Assembly (NCBI GenBank): GCA_020846515.1
Contig: JADLDX010000045.1
Coordinates: 1 to 10,960, forward strand
DNA: 10,960 bases
Direction of reading: 5' to 3'
DNA from: Pirellulaceae bacterium
Lineage (GTDB): Bacteria; Planctomycetota; Planctomycetia; Pirellulales; Pirellulaceae
The position numbers were made by a program, and so were the translations under genes. The notes beneath the pieces are model-generated. The model made no database searches and was not told the DNA's origin. It saw nothing but the letters and a program-made list of their open reading frames with translations. Every line of letters begins with the position of its first letter. The first letter of the stretch is position 1. Positions 1 to 6,795 of the stretch are shown here, piece by piece.

Positions 1-2
1 GT

Positions 3-1916
3 CCGCGCTTTGGTGAAAAGTGGGCTCGGCACTGGCTGGACGTCGCGCGTTACTCCGACACCAATGGTTATGAAAAAGATTTGCAGCGCGATCAATGGAT
101 TTGGCGAGACTGGGTTGTAAATGCCTTGAATCAGGATATGCCTTACGACCGGTTCATCATCGAACAAATTGCGGGCGACCTCTTACCCAATGCAACGCAG
201 GATCAAAAGATCGCCACCGGCTTTCTGCGCAACAGCATGCTCAATGAAGAAGGTGCGATCGTGGCCGAGCAGTTTCGAATGGTCGAAATGTTCGATCGCA
301 TCGACTGCATCGGCAAGGGTGTGTTGGGACTTTCAACTCAGTGTGCCCAATGCCATTCCCACAAGTTCGATCCGATTTCGCAGCACGAATATTACGGCAT
401 GTTCGCGTTCCTCAACAATGCCTACGAGGCACAGTCTTGGGTCTTCGACGACAAGCAGCAAGAGTTGATTGACCAAACGCAACGCGAGATCGCCCGCCTC
501 AAGGCGGAAGCACTGTCGAAGATTGAGGATTGGCCAACGCAGCTCAGCTCATGGACGAAAGAGGTGCAAGCGCAACAACCAGATTGGCAACCCATTACGT
601 TTACCGACCTGGGCAGCAACAGCGGATTGAATCATCCAGTGCAGTTGGTTGACCAGTCGGTAACGATGTTAGGACATACCAGCGCCGATGTGTATATGCT
701 CGCCAATTGCGATCTGGCTGGTGTCACGGGTTTACGATTGGAAGTTCTTAATCACGGCGACCTGCCATTCCGCGGACCGGGCCGCAGTCGCACGGGAACG
801 TGGAACATTCATGAAGTGGAGTTTTCGACGCGAGTTCCCGGAACGAAAGAGTGGCAAAAGCAAAAAATGGTTTCCGCCACCTCGGACTATTCGGAACCCG
901 AGCAGAAGGACAAGGAAGGCAAGAAACGCACTGGACCAGTCGCGTTTTTAGTCGACGGTTCGGACGACACAACCTGGCAAGCAGACCGAGGTGGTGGCCA
1001 ACGCAACCAACCTAGTGTGGCTGTGATGCAATTTGAGAAACCACTCGCCATGCCCGCCGGGTCCGAGGTAAAGATCGCCATGCGCATGGGCAGTATGGTG
1101 GGATGTGCTCGTTTCAGTCTAACGCGCAGCCCTGCCCCTCAGGCTTCGCCGATTCCTCATGCCGCTGTCATGGCCATCCTGCAAAACGCCGATGCCAGCG
1201 AATCGAATACTCAGGATGCGAATCGAGCCAGACGCAGCGACATCGTCGAACTTGCCTGGATCGCAACGCAAGCCGAGCTCAAGCCGCAGTCCGATGCGAT
1301 TGCAGCCCAGTGGGCAAAGCGGCAGAGCGGCTACACGTCCGTGTTGCATCTGGCTGAACGCACTGGCAAGCTAGCCCGCCAGACTCATCTACTCGATCGA
1401 GGCTCATGGGATCAACCTCAGCAACCAATCGCACCTCACACCCCTCGCGCCTTTCATCCACTGGACGAAAACGCACCCAAGAATCGACTGGCCTTTGCGC
1501 GCTGGTTAGTTGATCGACGATCGCCGTTGGCTGCGCGCGTGGCCGTCAATCGAGTGTGGCAGGCCATCTTCGGTGAAGGTTTGGTCGAAACGGCGGAAGA
1601 CTTTGGAACGCGGGCCGCTTTGCCCGAACATCCTGAACTGCTGGACTGGCTGGCTGTGGACTTTATGGATCAGAACTGGAGCCACAAGCAATTGATCCGC
1701 TTGATCGTGAACAGTCATACTTACCAGCAGAGTTCGTCGGTTTCGCCTGAATTGCTAGAACGCGATCCACGCAATCGCCTGCTGGCACGCGGCCCACGCT
1801 TCCGCGCCGATGCCGAAGTTGTCCGCGATATAGCCATGAGCGTCTCGGGATTGATGACCGACAAACTCGGTGGTCCCAGCGTCATACCACCGGTTCCCCA
1901 AAACGTGCTGGACTAG
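3..1916 (+). CDS. DUF1549/DUF1553 (PSCyt2-PSD1) protein, 5'-truncated by the window edge and ended by an in-frame amber codon
   Basis: The reading frame is open from the left edge, so the true start lies outside the window. The first visible residues (RHWLDVARYSDTNGY) are a typical DUF1549 (PSCyt2) block. A CxxCH signature, CAQCH, follows at visible residues 114-118 (nt 342-356) and continues into the family-typical HKFDPIS. A roughly 200-residue beta-rich linker comes next, then the DUF1553 (PSD1) domain from about residue 479, with NRLAFARWLVDRRSPLAARV, NRVWQAIFGEGLV and GPRFRADAEVVRD. The frame stops at TAG 1914-1916 inside DUF1553, yet family sequence continues in the same frame to 2432. 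Proteins of this family are secreted planctomycete proteins, usually encoded beside DUF1501; their biochemical role is not established and the CxxCH only suggests haem binding. Domain identity is secure. Whether the gene is functional depends on the amber codon. Confidence 0.9.
   Translation, partial: PRFGEKWARHWLDVARYSDTNGYEKDLQRDQWIWRDWVVNALNQDMPYDRFIIEQIAGDLLPNATQDQKIATGFLRNSMLNEEGAIVAEQFRMVEMFDRIDCIGKGVLGLSTQCAQCHSHKFDPISQHEYYGMFAFLNNAYEAQSWVFDDKQQELIDQTQREIARLKAEALSKIEDWPTQLSSWTKEVQAQQPDWQPITFTDLGSNSGLNHPVQLVDQSVTMLGHTSADVYMLANCDLAGVTGLRLEVLNHGDLPFRGPGRSRTGTWNIHEVEFSTRVPGTKEWQKQKMVSATSDYSEPEQKDKEGKKRTGPVAFLVDGSDDTTWQADRGGGQRNQPSVAVMQFEKPLAMPAGSEVKIAMRMGSMVGCARFSLTRSPAPQASPIPHAAVMAILQNADASESNTQDANRARRSDIVELAWIATQAELKPQSDAIAAQWAKRQSGYTSVLHLAERTGKLARQTHLLDRGSWDQPQQPIAPHTPRAFHPLDENAPKNRLAFARWLVDRRSPLAARVAVNRVWQAIFGEGLVETAEDFGTRAALPEHPELLDWLAVDFMDQNWSHKQLIRLIVNSHTYQQSSSVSPELLERDPRNRLLARGPRFRADAEVVRDIAMSVSGLMTDKLGGPSVIPPVPQNVLD
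1914..1916 (+). other. In-frame amber (TAG) codon interrupting DUF1553
   Basis: The codons around it read GTG CTG GAC TAG AAC TAT GTG TAT CCT, that is VLD-stop-NYVYP. From memory, relatives often have an aromatic residue, commonly Tyr, at this point, so one TAT/TAC to TAG change would explain it. The frame is unchanged on both sides. In this window TGA or TAA ends the other complete genes and TAG ends the partial gene at 10541, which argues against a reassigned amber codon. It may be a recent nonsense mutation, a sequencing or assembly error, or, less likely, a readthrough site. Confidence 0.85.
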
Positions 1917-2432
1917 AACTATGTGTATCCTGGCTATTGGAAACCAGCCACCGGACCCGAGCGATATCGTCGAACGCTTTACGGTTTCCGAAAGCGGTCG
2001 ATGCCCGACCCAGTCATGTCCAACTTCGACGCGCCCAACGGTGACTTTTCCTGTGCGCGTCGAGTCAGATCTAATACGCCGCTGGCTGCCTTGACGGGTT
2101 TGAATGAGACGGTTTTTTACGAATCAGCTCAAGCGTTAGGATTGCGCATTCTGCGCGAAGGTGGTCAAGACGAACGATCGCGCATCGACTATGCCTTTCG
2201 ATTGTGTGTCAGTAGGGATGCTACTGAATCGGAGGCCAACCAAGTTGGCAAGCTGTTGGCCACATACCGAGCGCGATTGGCGGACGGTTGGTTGAATCCG
2301 CGCGAACTCGTCACGGGCGACCCAGCCAAGCTACCCGAGTTGCCGGCGGATACGACGCCATCCGACGCAGCGGCTTGGGTGCTGACCAGCCGTGTACTTC
2401 TGAACCTCGATGAAACCATGACGAAAAACTGA
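1917..2432 (+). pseudogene. C-terminal part of the DUF1553 (PSD1) domain, separated from its gene by the amber codon
   Basis: This is the same frame as the upstream gene. It encodes the DUF1553 C-terminal block, including YPGYWKPATGPERYRR, RKRSMPDPVMSNFDAPNGD, CARRVRSNTPLAALTGLNE and DYAFRLCVSRDATESEA. It ends with the family-typical AWVLTSRVLLNLDET and TGA at 2430-2432. No frameshift or second stop is seen, so decay beyond the amber codon is absent. A GTG at 1923 could in principle restart translation 7 nt after the TAG, but no clear Shine-Dalgarno sequence precedes it, and a free 170-residue fragment would lack the rest of the domain. The most economical reading is one interrupted gene covering 3-2432. 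The DUF1501 gene follows after 14 nt. Confidence 0.85.
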
Positions 2433-2438
2433 GAAGGA
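2433..2438 (+). promoter_or_regulatory. Ribosome binding site of the DUF1501 gene
   Basis: GAAGGA lies 8 nt before the ATG at 2447. It is one of the few recognisable Shine-Dalgarno-like sequences in the window and supports that start. It sits directly after the TGA of the upstream gene, as expected for an operon. Confidence 0.6.
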
Positions 2439-2446
2439 ACCCCAGC

Positions 2447-3928
2447 ATGAGCAAGACAGGTTCAGAATCACATATTGACCAATTGGCAACACTCAGACGC
2501 CGCCGTTATTTTATGCAAGAGTGCGGCTTAGGATTGGCCTCAGTGGCCGCCACTTTGATGCTGGAGCGCGACGCGAAGGCCAAGGAGCCGTCACCCAATG
2601 CGTCAGAGGTGCCACCGAACAATCAATCAGCATCTCAAGCAAGGCCATTGGCACCGCGTGCGCCTCATTTTCCGGCCAAGGCCAAGCAGGTGATCTACAT
2701 GTTTCAGGCCGGTGCGCCCAGCCACCTGGAACTGTTTGATTACAAACCAGAGCTGACCAAACGCGATGGCCAACTACCTCCGCCAGAGTTGCTGAGCGGT
2801 TATCGGGCGGCGTTCATCAAGCCCAATTCGGCATTGCTCGGACCGAAATACAAATTCAAACGCCATGGTCAATGCGGTATGCAGCTGAGCGAAGTGTTGC
2901 CGCACATCGCCAGCCTGGCGGACGATATCTGCTTGATTCGCTCGATGCAGACCGACGCGGTCAATCATGCGCCGGCGCAGATGATGACGAATACTGGCAG
3001 TCAGCAGTTTGGCCGTCCCAGCTTTGGTGCGTGGACCCTGTATGGCTTGGGCAGTCAATCGGAAGACTTACCCGGCTTTGTGGTGTTGACCAGTGCCAAA
3101 GGCACCAGCGGTGGTGCCAGCAACTATGGCTGCGGATTTTTGCCGACCATGTATGGCGGCATTCCGTTTCGCAACGCGGGCGATGCCGTGTTATATCTGT
3201 CAAACCCGCAAGGCATTGACCAACCGACGCAGCGCGCATCGCTCGATGCACTCCATCAACTCAACTCCCTGGCTCTGACCGATAGCGGTGATCCGCAAAC
3301 TGCCTCGCGTATTGCGAGTTATGAAATGGCGTATCGCTTGCAGACGAGTGCACCCGAGCTAATGGAGTTAAGCAACGAACCGGCGAGCATACTGGAAATG
3401 TATGGTATCAAGGATCCTAAAGAGTCCAGCTTTGCCCGCAACTGCTTGCTTGCCCGACGTTTAATCGAACGCGGTGTGCGATTCGTGCAGTTGTTTCACG
3501 AGGCCTGGGATCAGCACGGCAATTTGACGGCCGACGTGAAAAAGAATGCCGGGGATACCGACCGCGCCAGCGCAGCCTTGGTGCGAGACCTGAAGCAGCG
3601 TGGCCTGCTATCGGATACACTGGTCATCTGGGGTGGCGAATTTGGACGAACGCCCATGGTGCAAGGTGGCAACGATGGTCGCGATCACCACAACCGTGGC
3701 TACAGTGTGTGGTTGGCCGGCGGCGGCGTCAAAGCGGGCCATGTTCATGGGGCTACCGATGACCTGGGCTTCAACGCGGTGGTCGATCCAGTGCATGTTC
3801 ACGACCTAAATGCAACGCTGTTACACCTGTTAGGCCTGGATCATTTGCGATTGACCTTTCGATCGCAAGGTCGCGATTATCGTTTAACCGATGTGCATGG
3901 CAACGTTGTTCAGGGAATTTTGGGTTGA
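2447..3928 (+). CDS. DUF1501 family protein (alkaline-phosphatase/sulfatase-like fold), exported
   Basis: This 493-residue protein has the normal length for DUF1501. The N-terminus has an RRRRYFMQ motif at about residues 18-25 followed by a hydrophobic stretch (CGLGLASVAATLML), resembling a Tat signal. Family motifs follow in order: QAGAPSHLELFDYKPEL (about 87-103), GPKYKFKRHGQCG, NHAPAQMMTNTG, FGRPSFGAWTLYGLG, WGGEFGRTP (E398), GRDHHNRGYSVWLAGGG (D413, H414, H415), then DPVHVHDLNATLLHLLGLDH near the end. The His/Asp positions fit a metal-binding alkaline-phosphatase-superfamily site, but no substrate has been established that I know of. It lies 14 nt after the DUF1553 gene, the standard planctomycete arrangement, so co-transcription and a shared role outside the cytoplasm are likely. 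It looks intact, although its partner gene is interrupted. Confidence 0.95.
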   Translation: MSKTGSESHIDQLATLRRRRYFMQECGLGLASVAATLMLERDAKAKEPSPNASEVPPNNQSASQARPLAPRAPHFPAKAKQVIYMFQAGAPSHLELFDYKPELTKRDGQLPPPELLSGYRAAFIKPNSALLGPKYKFKRHGQCGMQLSEVLPHIASLADDICLIRSMQTDAVNHAPAQMMTNTGSQQFGRPSFGAWTLYGLGSQSEDLPGFVVLTSAKGTSGGASNYGCGFLPTMYGGIPFRNAGDAVLYLSNPQGIDQPTQRASLDALHQLNSLALTDSGDPQTASRIASYEMAYRLQTSAPELMELSNEPASILEMYGIKDPKESSFARNCLLARRLIERGVRFVQLFHEAWDQHGNLTADVKKNAGDTDRASAALVRDLKQRGLLSDTLVIWGGEFGRTPMVQGGNDGRDHHNRGYSVWLAGGGVKAGHVHGATDDLGFNAVVDPVHVHDLNATLLHLLGLDHLRLTFRSQGRDYRLTDVHGNVVQGILG

Positions 3929-4046
3929 TGGCCAGCCATCTCTGAATTGACAAGTCGGCACGTTCCTGTTGACGATGAATGCACCTTAATCCCGAATCGG
4001 ACCACTCGACGTGCTTAGGAATGGAATAACCAGACGGACTTCAAGC

Positions 4047-6407
4047 ATGAGATGCACGGGTGTAGCCACAGGTGTCATGACCTTTGTGGTAATAGTGGCT
4101 AGTCAACTGGGTAATCTGGCAGAAGCTCAAGAGCGCTCGCTCGGAAGTGTTTCGCATGGCGCGACGGCGCAAGAGCGATTGTTGATGGAGCAAATCGATC
4201 AACTGGCTGCGACTGGCCAGTATGCGGAAGCCGTATCCAACTTACAGCGTTTGACAGACAATTCGCAGGGCCGTTTGATCGAAGTGGGCTCGCCAGCCCA
4301 AGCGGCCACGCTCAGCGTACAAGTTCATGCCCCCATCACGCGCTGGGCCATCTGGCGATTGCATGCCTGGCAACAACGCGCGGCCGAACAACTCAAGACG
4401 GCTGGTCGCAACGACCAGCAATTGGCAATCGGTGCCCTGCAAACAGCGCAGGCAGATCATGATGCACCCGCGCTTCAAAAATTGGTCCATCGTTACGCAC
4501 TGGCACCGGCTAGCACGACCGCGCGGTTGTTCTTATGCGATCTGTATCTCGATCGCGGTTGGACAACAGCCGCGCGACATGCGCTGGATGCCCCTGGACT
4601 GTCACTACGAGTCCCGCTCCCCAAACCGTCACCTAATGATTCACCAGTTATCTCACCAGATGCCTCACCTGGTGGATCACCCGAGATGGTAGGAGATGGT
4701 TTGCCCTGGCCCAGCATTTGGTCGTACCTTCGTGAATCGGACCAGCGAGACAAGATGCTGGACGAGAGTTGGCAGCGGATAATTGGAGAGACCAGTGAAG
4801 GAACTGATCGACTGCGTTTAGAATTGCTACGGCGTATCCTGACGATCGCCGCCTTCGATGCCACTGCGAAGGAGTTTGCGGATACTTGTCAATGGTCTAC
4901 GAAACTGGGCGAGCGGTTACCACCAGACTTGCAAATGCAATTGAAAGATATCAACGCCAGCGCGCAACAATGGTTCGAGCAGCGGCGGAGGCGAACGGAG
5001 GCCACTGGTTCCGTTTCCTGGTCAACGTTTGCTGGTGATGCAGCGCGCAGCGGTAGCAACCAACATTCGTTCAAGATTGGTAGTTGGCCAACTTGGTCTC
5101 GTCAATTGGAACGCATAACTGGGGGCACCGATGTGAACCCGGCCAGTAAACCACCCGTGGCTGAAAGTTCGCTGGGCGTCTTGCCTTATCATCCGGTCGT
5201 ACATTCCGATCAAGTTTATGTGAATGAACTAACGCGCGTTATGGCGTACGATCTGCGGACTGGGAAAGGTTGGCCTGTTAAGGAGTCATCGCTGCCGGTG
5301 TTTGACAGTGATTTGACGGCGGCCAACTACTTACCCTTTGGCTATCGCATCATGGGCGCGCCGCGTGGCACCTTGACGATTCAAGACGACATCTTGTGGG
5401 CGCGTATGGGTCCACCGGTAACCGCTTGGCTGAACAGAACACCGACAGGTGATGGCAGATCGCTCAGCTATATTGTGGCCTTGGACTTGCGGCGTGACGG
5501 TAGCATGCGACCGGGTTTCCCTGTTCGATTGGAAATCGACGATTTTCCTAGCACCGAATTTGAGGGCACGCCCACCGTTTTGGGATCGCAAGTATTTGTA
5601 TGCCTGGCGACTCGAGACAATGTAAATTTGCGACGCTCTCTAATTTGCATTGACCGCGACACAGGTGATATTCGCTGGCGTAGTCCTATCTTGGCCAGTG
5701 GCATGGTCAGTGGATGTGAGCAAGCTAGCCTGGTATCCCATCAATTGGTGACGGCCAGTGGTGGTCGCGTCTATATCAACACCAATCTGGGCTCGATCGC
5801 CTGCCTGGACCAAGACACCGGCGAGATCGTGTGGCTGGCTCGCTATCGACGCAGTTTACCCACGGTTGATGAACCATACCCCAAACCTGATCGATACCGT
5901 TACCGTGATCTGACACCGTGTATGGTGGTGGGAACCCAATTGATCTGCGCGCCGCAAGACTGTCCTGAGCTGTTTTCTTTGGATGTGACCAGCGGTGAAC
6001 TGCTCTGGTCGACCGACGCGCATCGCGTTGATGACGCCACTCAGTTGTTGGGCGTTCATCGCGAGAGCATCATCGTCAGTGGTGATCGCATCTATTGGCT
6101 AGATCGTCAATCGGGTCGCATGATCGCTGCGTTTCCGGGTGGCGGAGTGGGTGATGTATCGAGCGCTCTACCGGCCCCGCGTGGATACGGTCGAGGCGTC
6201 GTGGGCGGCGACCAGGTCTACTGGTCGACACAGAACGAGATCTTTGTCTTTGATGCTGATCAACAAGGAATTGCCCGGCAAGGCGCACCGAGCATCAAGC
6301 AGCGTTTCCGCTTAGACACCCGCGGTGCAGAGGGTGGCAATTTGACGTTGTTCCGCGATGGAGTCATCATCGCCGGAGCTAGCCGCCTGTTTGTGTTTCG
6401 TAACTGA
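4047..6407 (+). CDS. Exported PQQ-like beta-propeller protein with helical N-terminal region
   Basis: I chose the ATG at 4047 (786 residues). A weak ACGGA precedes it by 8 nt, and the product begins with a clean signal peptide (MRCTGVATGVM, a hydrophobic core, then LAEA before QE). An in-frame GTG at 4011 would add 12 residues and remains possible. After the signal comes a helical, TPR-like region (for example QYAEAVSNLQRL, and ARLFLCDLYLDRGWTTAARH), then an SPxx repeat linker at residues 195-214. From about residue 320 there are beta-propeller repeats with the PQQ-like pattern of a strand, D-x-x-T-G and Trp: AYDLRTGKGW, CIDRDTGDIRW (534), CLDQDTGEIVW (586), SLDVTSGELLW (about 644), WLDRQSGRMIA and FVFDAD. 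Such repeats form 7-8-bladed propellers that serve as scaffolds or, in quinoproteins, bind PQQ; I see no evidence of a dehydrogenase active site. It lies 118 nt after the DUF1501 gene, so operon membership is uncertain. Confidence 0.86.
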   Translation: MRCTGVATGVMTFVVIVASQLGNLAEAQERSLGSVSHGATAQERLLMEQIDQLAATGQYAEAVSNLQRLTDNSQGRLIEVGSPAQAATLSVQVHAPITRWAIWRLHAWQQRAAEQLKTAGRNDQQLAIGALQTAQADHDAPALQKLVHRYALAPASTTARLFLCDLYLDRGWTTAARHALDAPGLSLRVPLPKPSPNDSPVISPDASPGGSPEMVGDGLPWPSIWSYLRESDQRDKMLDESWQRIIGETSEGTDRLRLELLRRILTIAAFDATAKEFADTCQWSTKLGERLPPDLQMQLKDINASAQQWFEQRRRRTEATGSVSWSTFAGDAARSGSNQHSFKIGSWPTWSRQLERITGGTDVNPASKPPVAESSLGVLPYHPVVHSDQVYVNELTRVMAYDLRTGKGWPVKESSLPVFDSDLTAANYLPFGYRIMGAPRGTLTIQDDILWARMGPPVTAWLNRTPTGDGRSLSYIVALDLRRDGSMRPGFPVRLEIDDFPSTEFEGTPTVLGSQVFVCLATRDNVNLRRSLICIDRDTGDIRWRSPILASGMVSGCEQASLVSHQLVTASGGRVYINTNLGSIACLDQDTGEIVWLARYRRSLPTVDEPYPKPDRYRYRDLTPCMVVGTQLICAPQDCPELFSLDVTSGELLWSTDAHRVDDATQLLGVHRESIIVSGDRIYWLDRQSGRMIAAFPGGGVGDVSSALPAPRGYGRGVVGGDQVYWSTQNEIFVFDADQQGIARQGAPSIKQRFRLDTRGAEGGNLTLFRDGVIIAGASRLFVFRN
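4629..4688 (+). repeat. Five tandem 12-bp units encoding SPxx
   Basis: Five consecutive 12-bp units each begin with TCACC, in the same phase. They encode SPND, SPVI, SPDA, SPGG and SPEM. The Ser codon is TCA in every unit, while the last two codons vary. The array sits between the helical region and the propeller and should form an extended flexible linker outside the cytoplasm. Confidence 0.85.
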
Positions 6408-6515
6408 GCACCTGATCAAACGCAATTCGCTATTTGTCGGCCAACGCCGATGGATAATGATGTTGAAACCGGCGTCCGCTGACTTACATCTGGTTCCTTC
6501 CAGACCGGAATCATA

Positions 6516-6602
6516 CACCGCAAGAGGATAGAGAGACGCAGAGAAAATACAGACGGTCGTGCATCCACCACAACTCTCGCGATACTCTTTCCTCTCGCGG
6601 TG
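6516..6602. repeat. Imperfect inverted repeat pair, about 30 nt per arm (possible hairpin)
   Basis: The left arm at 6516-6545 begins CACCGCAAGAGGATAGAG. The right arm at 6573-6602, read on the minus strand, begins CACCGCGAGAGGAAAGAG. The outer 13 nt (6516-6528 with 6590-6602) match at 12 of 13 positions, and the single mismatch would be a G-U pair in RNA made from the minus strand. The loop is about 27 nt. Lying between convergent genes, it may act as a structured 3' end for the minus-strand thioredoxin/YHS transcript, or be a REP/BIME-like element. No U-tract follows. Confidence 0.65.
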
Positions 6603-6690
6603 TAGAACCATCCTGCCTGAATCAAAGCGGATGACGATCTTGGTAGAGAACCGCGTTAAGTGGTACTACTTTGATAGCGGCCAACGGCAA

Positions 6691-6755
6691 TGACGCGAGA
6701 GAAAGGAGATACGCAAGAGATGGACGAAGCTAGATCGGCCATAACTCTTGCGTCA
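6691..6755. repeat. Second inverted repeat pair of the same family
   Basis: A copy of the repeat at 6691-6720 (GACGCGAGAGAAAGGAGATACGCAAGAG within it) resembles the minus-strand reading of 6573-6602, with GCRAGAG in both halves. Its second half, ACGCAAGAG at 6711-6719, is perfectly complementary to CTCTTGCGT at 6745-6753. Inside that, ATGG (6720-6723) can pair with CCAT (6739-6742), giving a 13-bp stem with a 2-nt bulge and a 15-nt loop. Its first half, TGACGCGAGAG (6691-6701), could instead pair with CTCTTGCGTCA (6745-6755) at 10 of 11 positions, so alternative folds are possible. Confidence 0.65.
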
Positions 6756-6795
6756 CTCCGTAGCGTGGATCCTCAGCTGGATATCCGATCTCTGA

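Larger units (their letters stand above)
6408..6795. other. Convergent intergenic region with paired inverted repeats, no gene
   Basis: This 388-nt region lies between two convergent stop codons (TGA of the propeller gene and TAA of the thioredoxin/YHS gene). Short open frames here have no family resemblance or ribosome binding site, and I do not accept them as genes. A small hairpin TCGGC-CAAC-GCCGA lies at 6437-6450, about 30 nt after the propeller gene, without a T-run. The rest holds two inverted pairs of a related short repeat, at 6516-6602 and 6691-6755. No classic intrinsic terminator with a U-tract is visible on either strand. Confidence 0.7.

Noticed and set aside
1914..1916. Amber codon as pyrrolysine or a genome-wide TAG reassignment
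   Set aside because: TAG ends the partial gene at 10541, no other gene here has in-frame TAG, and this family has no known pyrrolysine use.
3947..3979. TTGACA at 3947-3952 upstream of the propeller gene, considered as a promoter
   Set aside because: No acceptable -10 hexamer occurs 15-19 nt downstream, so a hexamer match alone is not enough.
6437..6450. Small hairpin after the propeller gene, considered as an intrinsic terminator
   Set aside because: The stem is only 5 bp and no T-run follows.
6312..6611. 99-codon minus-strand frame in the convergent intergenic region
   Set aside because: It overlaps the end of the propeller gene antisense and spans the repeat-bearing region. Its product shows no recognisable pattern.
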